A DNA stretch of 64,000 bases, taken from the NCBI GenBank assembly GCA_030737875.1, contig CM060915.1, positions 904,402,677-904,466,676 on the forward strand, in the 5' to 3' direction. The notes under the pieces are model-generated. The model did not search any database and was not told where the DNA came from. It was given only the letters and a program-made list of their open reading frames with translations. Position numbers and translations under genes: made by a program. This document shows, piece by piece, positions 22,119 through 33,003 of this stretch. The first letter of the stretch is position 1. Every line of letters starts with the position of its first letter. This DNA is from Allium sativum. Lineage: Eukaryota > Streptophyta > Magnoliopsida > Asparagales > Amaryllidaceae.

Positions 22119-23186
22119 ATGGCTTCCTCATGTTCATCTCAAAAATTGAAGATAACCAAAACCATCAAAGGCTATCTTCATAATGACAAAGAGGCTATCA
22201 AAACCTATGGTAACTATTTAGCAAATGCTAAAGTTGACACGGGTGCTTTCGCCGTCTTTAGCGATTTTCCCTCTTATGATCTTGTCTCTCTTTTCGAACA
22301 TAACGAAGTCTTGAGTCTAATTGACTCTCGTGATAATGACGAAGGGTGTTATCCCAATCTCGTCAAGATATTCTATGTGAATCTCAATCGCGGACTTTAC
22401 GAAGGCAATGAAGACCAAATTTGGAGTAGTGTCAAAGGCACTCAAATTGTTCTCGATGCCAAACTCTTAGACACTATTCTAAATTATAGAAGCACGGGCT
22501 CAGGTTTTTTTGGATTTGTTATCTACGAAACCGATTTGGAAACCTATCACAACATAGTTGAAGATAGTGCTCCAATGGAGTTCAAAAATCGCTTCTTTCA
22601 TCCAAAAACAAGAATTGTCAACCTTCTCCTCCAACATACCATCACTCCCCATTCCAGAAATTTCAACAATCCAACTCTCAAAGTCCAAAAGGCTTTCTTT
22701 GCTATTTTGGGTGGCTATACTATCAATTGGGTCAAAGTGATCTTAAATGAAATTAACCCCAGAGAAGTATTGTCAAGAGAAAACACTCTCTTCTATGGTG
22801 TTTATCTCACTCGTATTTTCAAGTACTTTAATGTTGATCTTCATGGAGAAGAATTCGTGCCTAGAAAAGTGTTTGACTCATCAAACATTCATCTTATGCA
22901 AATTCCTCTCACTTTCAAATTGTATGAGACAATCGAAGCCAAGTAACCTCGAACGCAACAAGAACAAGAGTCAATGGAAGCCGAAGAAGAAGAGGCTTCT
23001 ATAGAAAGTGTTGAGTATCCAACCAACACTAAACGCATTTACAAAGAGACGATTGTTCAAAATCAAGTGAAAATCATCAACAATCAAAAGAAGCCCAACA
23101 ACAAGCTTTATAAAGTGACCAAATTCATGGTCAATATAGGAAGAAAGCTTGGAATCTCACCTCCCTCATCATCATCAGAAAACTAA
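22119..23186 (+). pseudogene. Envelope-like / plant-transposon-type protein with one internal stop
   Basis: The frame is open from 21993, but ATG 22119 (MASSCSSQKLKI) is the better start: an AT- and pyrimidine-rich leader precedes it. It is open to TAA at 22944-22946, then continues in frame for 80 codons of Glu- and Lys-rich sequence ending SSSSEN at 23186, so a single stop divides a frame of about 355 codons. The central part (YPNLVKIFYVNL, VKGTQIVLDAKLLDTIL) resembles the 'putative plant transposon protein' family (PF20167) that also covers envelope-like proteins of Sireviruses; this is from memory. I see no signal peptide at ATG 22119 and no clear membrane segment, so an envelope role is unsupported. 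Confidence 0.6.
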
Positions 23187-23406
23187 TATATCTAGTTTAA
23201 TCTATCTTTACGTATTCGCTTATATTTCCTTCCGAATCTCGTATTTAAGTGTGTCATCATTAGTTGGGTGTATTTGCTTTCTATTAACTAATGAATGGAG
23301 TTTTATTTATGTTAAACTTATCTTTATGTTTCTGTAAAAATTTTAGAACTAATTATAATATAATAGAGATCAAAAGAATTCAAAATTTGAAATTTTTTCA
23401 CTATGA

Positions 23407-23532
23407 TATGTCGACATACAATTAAGTATATGTCGACATATAACTAACAGATTTTCAAATTGTTTCAAATTTTAAAATTAAATAGCTACTCATGTCCATT
23501 CAAAATCCAACGAATTCCAGACCTTATTTAAG
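23407..23532 (+). promoter_or_regulatory. Palindrome pair and TATA-like box before the small frame
   Basis: TATGTCGACATA at 23407-23418 and again at 23429-23440, start to start 22 bp. TTATTTAAG at 23524-23532 lies 84 bp after the second copy, followed by a pyrimidine-rich leader and the ATG at 23600. Confidence 0.6.
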
Positions 23533-23599
23533 TCTATTTCTTCCAGAAAAAATCATTATTTTATCTCTCCTTCTTTCTTATTCATTTCTTATCAAATCC

Positions 23600-23881
23600 A
23601 TGGCAAATCCAATTCATAATCTTAGTGAAAATCTAGAAGAAACCTTAACTTCTTTCAAAAGCATTCTCTCAATCATTCTACGAAACCAGCGTCATCTCGA
23701 ACTGAGCCAAATAAAGATGTTTGAATAACAAGAGAAGCATTTTATTGCAATGCAATGACTAATCTCCTCTCTTTTCAGAGATGAAGATAATAATCTCGCA
23801 AAGGCTCCTCTAACCAAAGAAGATGAGGATTGGGAAGTCATTAAGAATGACCCAATCTTTGGAGAAGACGGTTTGGGTTGA
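23600..23881 (+). pseudogene. Small acidic/amphipathic frame of the Sirevirus fragment, two stops
   Basis: Starts MANPIHNLSENLEETL and runs 93 codons to TGA at 23879-23881, with in-frame stops at 23726-23728 and 23756-23758. The first half looks amphipathic and helical; the second half is acidic (RDEDNNLAK, KEDEDWEVIKNDPIFGEDG). I do not recognise it. It has its own promoter-like module upstream and a leader like that of the envelope-like frame, so it was probably expressed as a separate mRNA. Confidence 0.45.
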
Positions 23882-24061
23882 AGTTCCAAGAAACATATAA
23901 TTGTTCGGTACGATTTGATTGATTTGTTAGAATTTGATTTAAATTATATGATTTGAAACTTGTATATATTAAGACATATGGTGTGGTGTGATTTGATTTG
24001 GTTTGCGTGTGTGTGTCTATATATATATGTATATATATATATATGCCCCTTCTACTTAATT

Positions 24062-24760
24062 AATGGAGACAAGGGCTCCTGCAATTTTCCACCGCCGAAC
24101 CTTCTGGTCTTCTTCTTCTGCTAATCCACCTTCCATCTTCGTTCTTTCCCCAATTCTTGCCCTAGCTTTCTCCGTTTCTGGGTAGATCGGCTCCTTCCCT
24201 TCCTCTCAAACCCTCCAAGCCTCCTCAAATCGCTTCCGTTTCAAAATCAGGCCTCATTTTGCGATCCCACCCACTTCCTGTCTTACCGTTGGTTGCTCTG
24301 AGCTTCCGCGACTGCTCGAAAATCGAAGGCCTTCTGGTCGATTTGGGGTTCAAGATACTGGGTGACTGGTTCCGGCATTGCCGGCGGGTTCTGAAGCTTC
24401 TTCAGACGCAGTCTACTCCAACCGATCCTCTGGTGTCCTCGAAGTTCGTCTCTTTCCTTGTATGTGGTTTGCGATTTGTTCTGACTTTGGTTGGTAGCTG
24501 GGTTTGTTTTGCAATGGGGTTGAGACGGTTTTGTTTTTATCTGGTATGTGTTGGTTTTGTTGAGGAAGTTGAGAACTGTATTGTTCTCTGTAAAGATTGC
24601 GACTTCACTATCATCTTAAGTCGTTTTTTGGTGGTATGTTTGTGGTGATGCTCGGCGAGATGGAGCGTTCTTGTTTGGTTTTTCAGTTTATTAGCTTATT
24701 GATTTGTAATCCGGTTAGTATGCTAACTGAAATGATGTAATGTTTCTGATTAATATATGT
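24062..24760 (+). other. GC-richer segment, possibly a captured host gene piece
   Basis: Composition shifts sharply from the flanking AT-rich sequence. It starts at ATGGAGACAAGGGCTCC. A 129-codon frame (24259-24648, MRSHPLPVLPLVALSF...) shows no family signature, and the tail (about 24650-24760) resembles a plant 3' untranslated region (GTAATCCGG, TGATGTAATGTTTCTG). It is bounded by (TA)n stretches at about 24020-24043 and 24773-24790. Capture of host sequence between the coding part and the 3' LTR is possible; unusual untranslated sequence is the alternative. Confidence 0.35.
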
Positions 24761-24877
24761 TACCAATTTTCAATATATATATATATATATAACAAACATA
24801 TGTAATTATTATACTTCGATTGGTTTGTATTAATTCGTCATATTGACTGGGAATTACTATTATAGGTTTGTATAGAT

Positions 24878-25162
24878 TAAGGGAGAGTATTCTACTTTGA
24901 ATTAGTTATAGATAAAGGGGGAATATCATAATAGGATTAGTTACTTAATTTCTTATTAGTTTTATTTAGATAGGTATACAAATTAGGGTGAGTAGTTTTA
25001 GAATTTCTTTTTGATAATGCCAAAGGGGGATAAACTATAAAATATATACATAGTTCATATGATTCATGTAGACAGGGGGAGTATTTGAAGGATCATCATC
25101 AATAGGTGTATACTGGAATGATATTTTATAAACTAAGGTTGCCATCATAAAAAAAGGGGAGA
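24878..25162 (+). repeat. Series of polypurine-like tracts ahead of the Sirevirus LTR
   Basis: AAGGGAGAG (24879), AAAGGGGGAATA (24915), AAAGGGGGATAAA (25021), AGGGGGAGTA (25074) and AAAAAAAGGGGAGA (25149-25162) precede the LTR. The last is in the position of the working tract; the others look like extra copies. Confidence 0.6.
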
Positions 25163-25765
25163 TTTTTGGAGAATGGAGTTTTGATGACAACAACCTTATT
25201 TCAATATTAATTGACTACAAAATATATACTAACACTTTTGTATAGTATATATACACACACACACATATGCATGATTATATACAGGAAATATTACTGAAGA
25301 CTGTACAGTTTAAAGATATTAGAGATTCAGAGTTTAGGGATATTTTAAGACACATGAGTATTCAAGATGTCAAGAGTTCAAGGATTCTAGACTAATATAG
25401 TTATAGAGTCAAGATTATGTAAGACTCTAAATAGCACTCTAGGTTCAAATTCAAATTATGTTTTCAAATTCTATCTTCAATCTTCTATATTCTATTTTCT
25501 ACATTTTCTATTTTTTCCTTCTTACTTTTTTTTCAAACTCAAGGTTTTTAAGTTTTATATATTTATATTTTTACATTTTATATTTATATAGTTTTAAAAT
25601 TTATAATTTTATAAATATATTTGTATAGTTTATATTTATGTTTTCATATGATTTCCTACTTTATAATATTAATTTATAACACTATATTTTAATTCTAGAA
25701 TTTCCAGAATTATATTTATATCAAAACACTTCGAAAATGTTCAAAAATCAAATTTCTACTAGGTA

Positions 25766-25890
25766 TATGTCGACATAAAGAAAACATCATTTCGACATAT
25801 AACTGTCATTTTTTCAATTTTGAAAGGAAGTGTCTTTTCACTATTTGTGACGGTTATGGAGCGTTGCAACCTTTCACACACTATAAAAAG
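25766..25890 (+). promoter_or_regulatory. Promoter of the Sirevirus LTR: palindrome pair and TATA box
   Basis: TATGTCGACATA at 25766-25777 and a half-degenerate ATTTCGACATAT starting 22 bp later (25788). TATAAAAAG at 25882-25890 is a good plant TATA box, 83 bp after the second copy, followed by a long pyrimidine-rich leader. Confidence 0.65.
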
Positions 25891-26112
25891 GGCTTGATTT
25901 CGAATTCGTATTTATTCCTTCTTCTCCACTTTCACTCTCTTTCGTTACACCATTATTTCTCATTATTTTTATGATTCCTACACTTATACTCTGCCAAATT
26001 CAATACTGTTTTCACTAATCTTCTTCTCTCTACACTCTCCACTCATTACTATCTGAATCATGCTATTGAAGAGTTATAGGGCTGTTTGTAATTGTTTGGG
26101 AAACGTTTGGGG

Positions 26113-26225
26113 ATCGGTGTTTTTCTTGTAGCCGTGAAATCAAGGAACGAAATCGGTGTTTTCCTTATTGCCGTGAAATCGAGGAACGGGAGCGGTGTTA
26201 ACCTCATAGCCGTGAAATCAAGGGG
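26113..26225 (+). repeat. Three-copy repeat in the LTR leader
   Basis: Three copies of about 45 bp: GATCGGTGTTTTTCTTGTAGCC..., AATCGGTGTTTTCCTTATTGCC... and AGCGGTGTTAACCTCATAGCC..., each followed by GTGAAATC and AGG. Confidence 0.75.
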
Positions 26226-26515
26226 TGCACTTGACTATTGATATAGTAATAAAACTCTACGCAATTCAGCGTTGTGCATGACTGGACGTAGGAACAATCC
26301 GAACCAGTATAAAATCCGGTGTGTTCTTTCCTTTTCTACATTTTTTCTGTTTATTTTGCAACTGTGTTTGATTTTGTGTCTGTGATTGTTTCTATAGTGT
26401 TTGATTCATATAGTTTATCACATAAGTATTAGGTTTAGTTTAAATTCTTAAAAACACTATTCACCCCCCTCTAGTGTTTTTTTTGCCTTAACGATCCTTT
26501 CCGCAATCCCTAACA

Positions 26516-27023
26516 ATATGTGTGTATATAAAAGTCTACAACTCCCCAAGCAAAGTGCCAATATCAATCCAAAAAATAAAAGAATAGGACAATCAAATGT
26601 AGATGAAAAAAAATAACACCAAGAACACGAACCAAGAAAAACTTATGAGGACTATATTAGAAATAGATGAAAGTTGTCCAAAGATCACAAAATTATAGTC
26701 CAAATGCATCTACTTCTATATATATGTATGTAGTATGTATGTCTGTATGTGTGTGTGTTGTTGGCTTAAATTTTGGGTATTTAAAACTATAGGGGTAGGG
26801 ATATATACACTACTAAAAAACATCAATATAAAGACTGAAAAATAAAAACTGAAATTACCCAGTCTCTATTGGAGACTGAATAAAAAATTTAAAAAAATAG
26901 TCTATAAAATTTCAAGTTAAAGAGTGAGATTTAATCTTAAATCGGTTTGTAACTATTAAGACTGCTTAGAAACTAAACATCGGTCATTATTTCAGTTTTT
27001 AAGATGTCTTAAATCAATTAAAT
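26516..27023. other. Short intergenic stretch with a CACTA-type end
   Basis: No gene. At 26809 CACTACTAAAAAAC matches the terminal signature of CACTA (En/Spm) transposons, followed by short repeats of GACTGAA/AGTCT in both directions, as in CACTA subterminal regions. A matching opposite end is not apparent in the window. Confidence 0.4.
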
Positions 27024-27959
27024 TGTAACAACCCGGAAATGCGAGCCAGTTTAAAAATTTTATTTTGGCAATTTCGATGAATTTTGAATATTTAAAATGA
27101 ATTATTTTAAATAATATCGATGAGAAATTTATTTCGAATAGAATTCGAACGTATATATTTATATAGATCGTCGTTAGAATATAAATATTTATTTATAAAT
27201 TATAAAAGGAATTGAAAATGGCGCGGTAGTTCGATAATTCGATTTCAAACTTTAAATGAATGTACAGGATTCAAAATAAACCGGATTTTAGTGAAACCAA
27301 AAATAATGGAATCTAATGGAGAATATCTTTCCAACGAATCTGAAAAATCAAAATTTCATAGCGGGAATCAAAAGATATGTCCAGTTGAAAATTCAGAATA
27401 GTCGCTATGGAATTTAGGCCCTTAAAAATAGCCATTTGGCAAACGACCTCGGATTTCGACGAAACCACTTTATTTGGATCCGCGATGTGAAATTATTGCT
27501 TGGTTTCAAATTTCATAATTTTCGAATCAATATGTGAGCGTGGCAAAGGAAAACGCGTTTGACCAGTTTCAGTTGATTTTAATCGACTGGAAAATGGCCA
27601 TTTTTCAAACGGTCTCAGAATTCGATGAAACTAGTTTTGTTAGGACCGTATCGTCAATACGAAGCTAGGAAATATTTTTCGGGAATTTTCGAGTTAGTAT
27701 GTGACCCCAGTAAATTGAAATGCGCGTTCAAATTCAATATATAGAGTTATATTTTGATTTTGACGAAAACTGATCGAAACGATCGAATCAGCTTACGATA
27801 CATATCCCATTGTGTTCGGAATAGGGGTAATTAGCTGTGGACGACAGGCGGTGGGCCTCGTTTAGAGGTCGAATGAAAAAGTCAACTTTTTGAAATTAAT
27901 AAAATAAAATAAAACCCTCTCTCCTCAAACATACCCCGCTGTTCTAAATCAGTTCAGAA

Positions 27960-28352
27960 AAAATCAAAAACAAAAAAACTAGCCGCGATTCGCCAGTCTT
28001 CCCCCTTCCCCATCGCGCGCCACCGCGTCGCCGTCCAGGGTGGCCGCGCCCCATCGCACCCTCCCTCTCCTTCTCCTTCTTCTCTGAAAACCCCCCAACC
28101 CTATACCCGTCGAAGTCAGGCCGCTCCACCCTAGGTCGTGCCACCCTAGGCCGTGCCCCTCCGGCCATCGATCCCCTCTCCTCCTCCAGTCAAGATGGAC
28201 CGCGAGTCCCCAAACCGAACACCCCCAAAACAGCCAATCCCGGGCAATGGAGCACCACCACCGCCTCCTCCGCAACCCGCCAGCAACTCCGACGCCACCA
28301 GCCCGCCCCACGCTACCTTGAGCTCCGATGGTGAACGCCCCCGCCTCCGATT
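27960..28352 (+). other. GC-rich insert-like segment of LTR G
   Basis: Strongly GC- and pyrimidine-rich against AT-rich flanks, after an AATAAAATAAAATAAAACC stretch. A proline-rich 86-codon frame (28153-28413) starts in it but has no family signature and may be chance. LTRs H and I have different sequence at the comparable place downstream of the promoter, so this part is exchanged between copies. Confidence 0.45.
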
Positions 28353-28499
28353 TCAATGTAAGTTTTGTTTTTGTTTTAATCTCTCTTTTGTTTATTTAAA
28401 ACATGTTGTTTAAAATCAGTTCTATTTTAAATTTAGTTTTATTTTGAATTAGTTTTTAAATTGTGTTTTAAAATTAAAAAGTTCGTATTTTTGAAATTA

Positions 28500-28985
28500 G
28501 AAAAGATGAGGTTTTCTAGCGAAGTAAAGATTTGATCTTTATATATGTAGTGAATCAAAAATATGACTTTTACTTGTGTTGAATATTAAAAATATGACCT
28601 TTATATAATAGAAGATATAAAAATACTATTTTTATATAAGTAGTGTATTGAAAATAAAATTTCTATATAATAGAGAATATAAAAATATTATCTTTATATA
28701 TGTAGCGAAATAAAAATCTGATTTTTATTATATATATGTTGAAATAAAAATGTGATTTTTATAGTGATGAAATAAAAAGGCGAAATCTTTATATTTGAAA
28801 AGGCGAAATCTTTATATTTGAAAGGGCGAAATCTTTATATTTGAAAAGGCGAAATCTTTATGTAGAGATATGAACACCGTTGTAAAAATAGAATTTTTAT
28901 CCATATAGTGTGATTATAAAAATATGATTTTTATATACATAGCAACAAAATAAAAATGTGATTTTTATATATGTAGTGGCTACGG
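28500..28985 (+). repeat. Degenerate tandem repeats in LTR G
   Basis: About a dozen variants of a 35-40-bp unit (AAAAATATGATTTTTATATATGTAG), including four near-identical 26-bp copies of AAAAGGCGAAATCTTTATAT (about 28775-28861). Confidence 0.8.
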
Positions 28986-29588
28986 GCAACGAAATTGACA
29001 AAAGGCGGGCACGGTGAAGATTTCTACATAAGAAGAGTCGAGGCGTTTGGATTAGCTAATCGGTGAGAACTTCTCAATTTAAATCTTCTTTTCTAGTTAA
29101 AAATATATACTAGGATGCAGACGGTGCTTAGCAGCACCCGACACCCGTCATTCACAGACCATGGATGGCTTGTATGTTTGATTGTTTGTTGTGGTGAAAA
29201 TTGATTGTGTGATGTGAGATGAAATAAAATATTTTTATAGTTAAAAATATTTTATCATTAAAAATATAATTTTTAATGGGTATGTGAATAAATAAAAATC
29301 TGTGTTTGCTGATTTGAAACCCCACACGGGTGTTGGGATGATATTTGGTGTACACTAATCCCAATTATTTAATAGTATGTCGATCGATTGGTCGACAGAC
29401 TGTGTAATCGTTAATTATTTATATTTAATGCTTATGCAGTTGTGTAGTGCACTTTGGATGATGGTTGATTATTTATCGTTTCTATTTATATACATGTGTT
29501 GTATGGAATCCATATAATTAACATTACATGGTGATTGATTGGGCCTCATTCCAATTGGGAAATAATGAATATTATAAAAGAAAATTCA

Positions 29589-29770
29589 TGTGTTGAATAG
29601 AATAAATAGTCATGTGTTGACGATGTTCAGGTGTTGAGAATTCATGTGTTGAAAGTGTATTCATGTGTTGAATAAAATATTTATACAATAAAATTTACCT
29701 TTTTATTGTAAGTAAGAAGAAATATAGATTCATGTGTTGAATGGAATAAATATTCATTTGTTGAATAGAA
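29589..29770 (+). repeat. TTCATGTGTTGAATAGAATA repeat in LTR G
   Basis: Seven imperfect copies of a short unit containing CATGTGTTGA. Confidence 0.7.
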
Positions 29771-29892
29771 TAACGAATTTATTGAAATATATAAAGCCGT
29801 GTTGATTAGATATGCGCCATTTTGACGTGAACGATATTTATATCGATTTTATTCATTTTTAATGAATATCAAAAAGTGATTTCAAAATCGAA

Positions 29893-30095
29893 TATATAGA
29901 AATGAATTCGAATTGAAATGAATTCGAATTGAAATAGAATTGAAATGAATTCGAATTGAAACCAAATAGAAATGAATTCGAATTGAAATTGAATTGAAAT
30001 GAATTCGAATTGAAACCAAATAGAAATGAATTCGAATTGAAATCGAATAGAAATGAATTCGAATTGAAATTGAATTAATTTGAAATTCAAATTGA
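29893..30095 (+). repeat. 27-bp minisatellite with EcoRI-type sites in LTR G
   Basis: About seven copies of a unit of about 27 bp containing GAAATGAATTCGAATTGAAA. The minus-strand frame over it (29869-30090) repeats FQFEFISI and is a by-product of the 27-bp period, not a gene. Confidence 0.85.
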
Positions 30096-30266
30096 ATTGA
30101 AATTGAATTAAAAATCGATTTTAATTGAAATCAATTGAAATGAATTTAAAACGAATTTATAAAGGAAAATTCAATTTTGATTTGAAATTGAAAGGGAAGT
30201 TGAAATCGTTTCGAAAACAAATTTAAAATGATTTATAAAATATGTTTTAAAAAGGAAATCGACAAA

Positions 30267-30326
<60 letters not shown>

Positions 30327-31992
30327 GGCCTAAATAGAACGCGCCGCGCCGTGGCAGTTCGTGAATTTCGACCATTGACTTCGAATTGACGTTGCGGGAG
30401 ATCCGACTGTCGGATTCTCCTAAAACCTGAACCGTTGGGTTCGTATTGAAAAGGGCTTTCTAACGAATATTTGAAATTATAAATCTAACGGTTGGATTTG
30501 GAATTATGTCCAAATCAAATTTGGAAAAGGTCGCTGTAAGTGCAGTTCGATGGCCGTTGATGGAAATCGACTGTACGGGCCTTGATAAAATTATTAAAAA
30601 TATCAATAATTTGTGTAAAATCATAAGAAATGATTTGGAAAAAATTGGGCTGAAAAACTCCATATTTGGAAAGATAAAGATAATTTTTTATCAAAATGAA
30701 CTAGTTTTGAACTTGAATTAAAATCAATTTATTTTTGAAATAAATAAATTGAATTTGAAAGTGGTTTTAAAAATAATCAGAATTTCCAATATAAGAATCG
30801 GAATGGATTTGAATCGAAATTATCTTCGTAATATTTCGATGTTGGATTTCGTGATTATACAGATATGGTTGTGGAAATTTGAAAGATATATTTATATCGT
30901 TATTTCCAATACGTTATTTGTTGGTTTCAGAATTTGATATTGAATATAAGCCGGTATATTTTCTATTCAAAGCCTTTTATTTAATATCAAATGGGATTTT
31001 GGGTTCGTCGTGAATGGTGTCTAGAATAACACTGTTCTTGGATCCAGTGTAGAAAAGATTAAATCTTTATATTTAGATTTAATGAAGTGTACCAATTAAA
31101 TGATATTGAATGTGATTCTTGGGTTTATCGTGAACCGTGTTTTAGATGACATTGGTTCTTTAACCCAGTTAAAGTCAGGGTGTTGATTTTTGGGAAGATT
31201 AAAATTAAGTGGAGTTTTAATGAATCTTTAATTATATTGAAATGTGAATTGACAATTTAAATTATCAAATCTGAAGGGTGATCGAGATTGGAGTACCACC
31301 AGTTTTGCTCCAAAGCGATAGTTAAATCTTTAATTAGATTTGAACGTGAAATGGTAATTAATTTTACCGATAACACCGTGGTGTTAAATATGGAGTATTA
31401 CCAGTTTTGCTCCAGGGGATGAATAGGTTGGGATTGGGAAATAAAATAAATAATTACTTCAGTGTGGTCTGCTAATCCCGACTAGTTTGGAAAACCATGA
31501 TATGGTTTGAAATGATATCCAAAGTAAGATTAAAGAATAAATTTAGAAGAATTTATCTTGGATAAAATTTATGGGAACCTTTCCCTAAGAATGTGATTTT
31601 GTGAATAAAAGAATATTCTGAATTGGAATGAGGCGTTTGTTGTGTTTGTGTAACATTTGTTTATTATATACGTGGGTTATTCAGAAAGGCCGGGTTTATA
31701 CCCATTCTGAATAATCGATTCGGCGATGAGTCAAAGATGAAGACGGTGGTTGAAGACCGGAAGTCTTCACATCGTTTGGGTGATTACTGATGATCTTGAT
31801 TGGGTTGTACACCCAAGAGGAGGGAATCCGTTGGTGATCGTCCAGACGTACTTGGAGATGGATTGATATGCGAGGAAAGTGCCTCCGGTTTCGTTCAGAC
31901 CCAGAACGAACTTGTAAATGGACTGTGTGTCTGACATTGGATTTTATTCTATGTTGATTGATCTCTATTAAATATACATCTGTTTGGCGGCG

Positions 31993-32044
31993 GAGAATTT
32001 ATTCTCTTGCTTAACGCCCTTCTCTGAGACGTACGAGCTCAGAG
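31993..32044 (+). other. Conserved hairpin pair of LTR G
   Basis: GAGAATTTATTCTC (31993-32006) is a 5-bp hairpin with TTTA loop. CTCTGAG (32022-32028) pairs with CTCAGAG (32038-32044) around the loop ACGTACGAG. LTR H has the same loop with the pair changed to TCTAAG/CTTAGA. Confidence 0.6.
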
Positions 32045-32802
32045 GTTGTATATCGATGGACATCAGTCGCATGGAGTGAATTGCCTGTGTGGCACGCCTA
32101 AGTGGCAAATGATCAAGGCTTCTGTTGAAAAGCAAAGTCTTGTGGTTGATGATCAAAGCACGGCCTGCTGGCGTAGCTTTGTGTATAGCGTGAATTCGCG
32201 AGTCTCACACCTCGGTATGAGTCAAAAACGGGATAAGGACCCAAGGAGTGCACGACGTTTCTTTCTAGCTAGTGGTGGTGTCAGTGCTTAAACTGGCTGG
32301 CATTTATATACTTTTCACCTGTGTGGTTGTTGGATGCGAGGCGCCTCAGATATAAGTCTGTTAGGACCGGGAAATGTGTGTTCAGGAATAACTAATCCTC
32401 CAAAGTTAGGTGACGACCGGCCTTGGAGGTTCCAAAGGATCATAGTGGGGTCCTGAGACATTTGCTAGAGTGTCTCGAATCGAAGAGGAGCTTGCCCCTT
32501 GCCTCGACTCATGACGGAAATCCAATTTCCAATACGTGACTTGCGGTTTTATTTGTAGAGCCTAGTATGGCGACATGATAGATGGTACCCATGCCGCCTA
32601 TGATTGATATTTATGATTTGAATTGTTTTGACACTGTACACTTATAATAGTATCAAATGATTTTTTTTAAACATACCAAGCATGTTTGGCTATTATAAGG
32701 GGAAACCCTATCCTCCGGCTTGCGTTGCATTGTGTGATGGGACCTGGGTCTTATAATAACTTTATTTTTCCAAAAAGCATTGCGCTGTTTTGTTATATGC
32801 AC

Positions 32803-33003
32803 TAGTGTTCTTGGGAGGAAACCCGTTCCGTGTTATACGGCGTGGTCCCTTGAATTACTCTCTTTTAAAGTAAAGTTTTAAATAATTGTTTTAGTTCTCA
32901 CACCAGTCACATGACTGACCTGGAGTTTATTGTTTTAACCTAAACTCTGGGTGCCCCTATTTTTCGCACGGGCAGCTAGTAGTTTTGGTTTTGCAGATTT
33001 ATA
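32803..33003 (+). other. Conserved 3' block of LTR G
   Basis: Ordered motifs shared by all family-2 LTRs here: CCGT/ACGG hairpin (32828-32840), CAGTCACATGACTG (32904-32917), GAGTTTA (32923-32929) pairing with TAAACTC (32941-32947), and TGCCC/GGGCA. An AATAAA-like signal (TAATAAACAATG, near 33187) follows. The block is better conserved than the rest of the LTR. Confidence 0.65.

Larger units (their letters stand above)
20476..26515 (+). mobile_element. Sirevirus-type (Ty1/copia) fragment lacking polymerase, with 3' LTR
   Basis: In order: gag with zinc knuckle, an envelope-like frame, a small extra frame, a GC-richer segment, several polypurine-like tracts, and an LTR beginning at a GGAGAATGG...GATGACAAC phrase. 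That phrase and the CACCCCCCTCTAGTG stretch near the end are typical of Sirevirus LTRs. Protease, integrase, reverse transcriptase and RNase H are absent between gag and the envelope-like frame, and the 5' LTR is missing. Multiple polypurine tracts and repeated palindromes in the LTR are, from memory, recognised Sirevirus features. Confidence 0.75.
25163..26515 (+). repeat. Sirevirus 3' LTR
   Basis: About 1.35 kb, starting TTTTTGGAGAATGG (a TGTTGGAG-type start would be usual, so the terminal TG seems lost) and ending CCCTAACA. It includes the palindrome pair, a TATA box, three copies of a phrase around CCGTGAAATCAAGG (26133-26225) and the CACCCCCCTCTAGTG stretch near the end. No duplication can be tested because the 5' LTR is missing. 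Confidence 0.7.

Noticed and set aside
22119..22946. True retroviral envelope protein
   Set aside because: No signal peptide, membrane anchor or cleavage site is visible at the preferred start; 'envelope-like' is only the customary name.
29869..30090. Repetitive 73-codon minus-strand frame repeating FQFEFISI
   Set aside because: It is produced by a 27-bp minisatellite whose period is a multiple of three.
30267..30323. AT microsatellites here and at 35467, 53380, 55677, 56848 and 62150 as regulatory or origin sequence
   Set aside because: Plain dinucleotide runs are common in AT-rich plant DNA and nothing adjacent supports a function.
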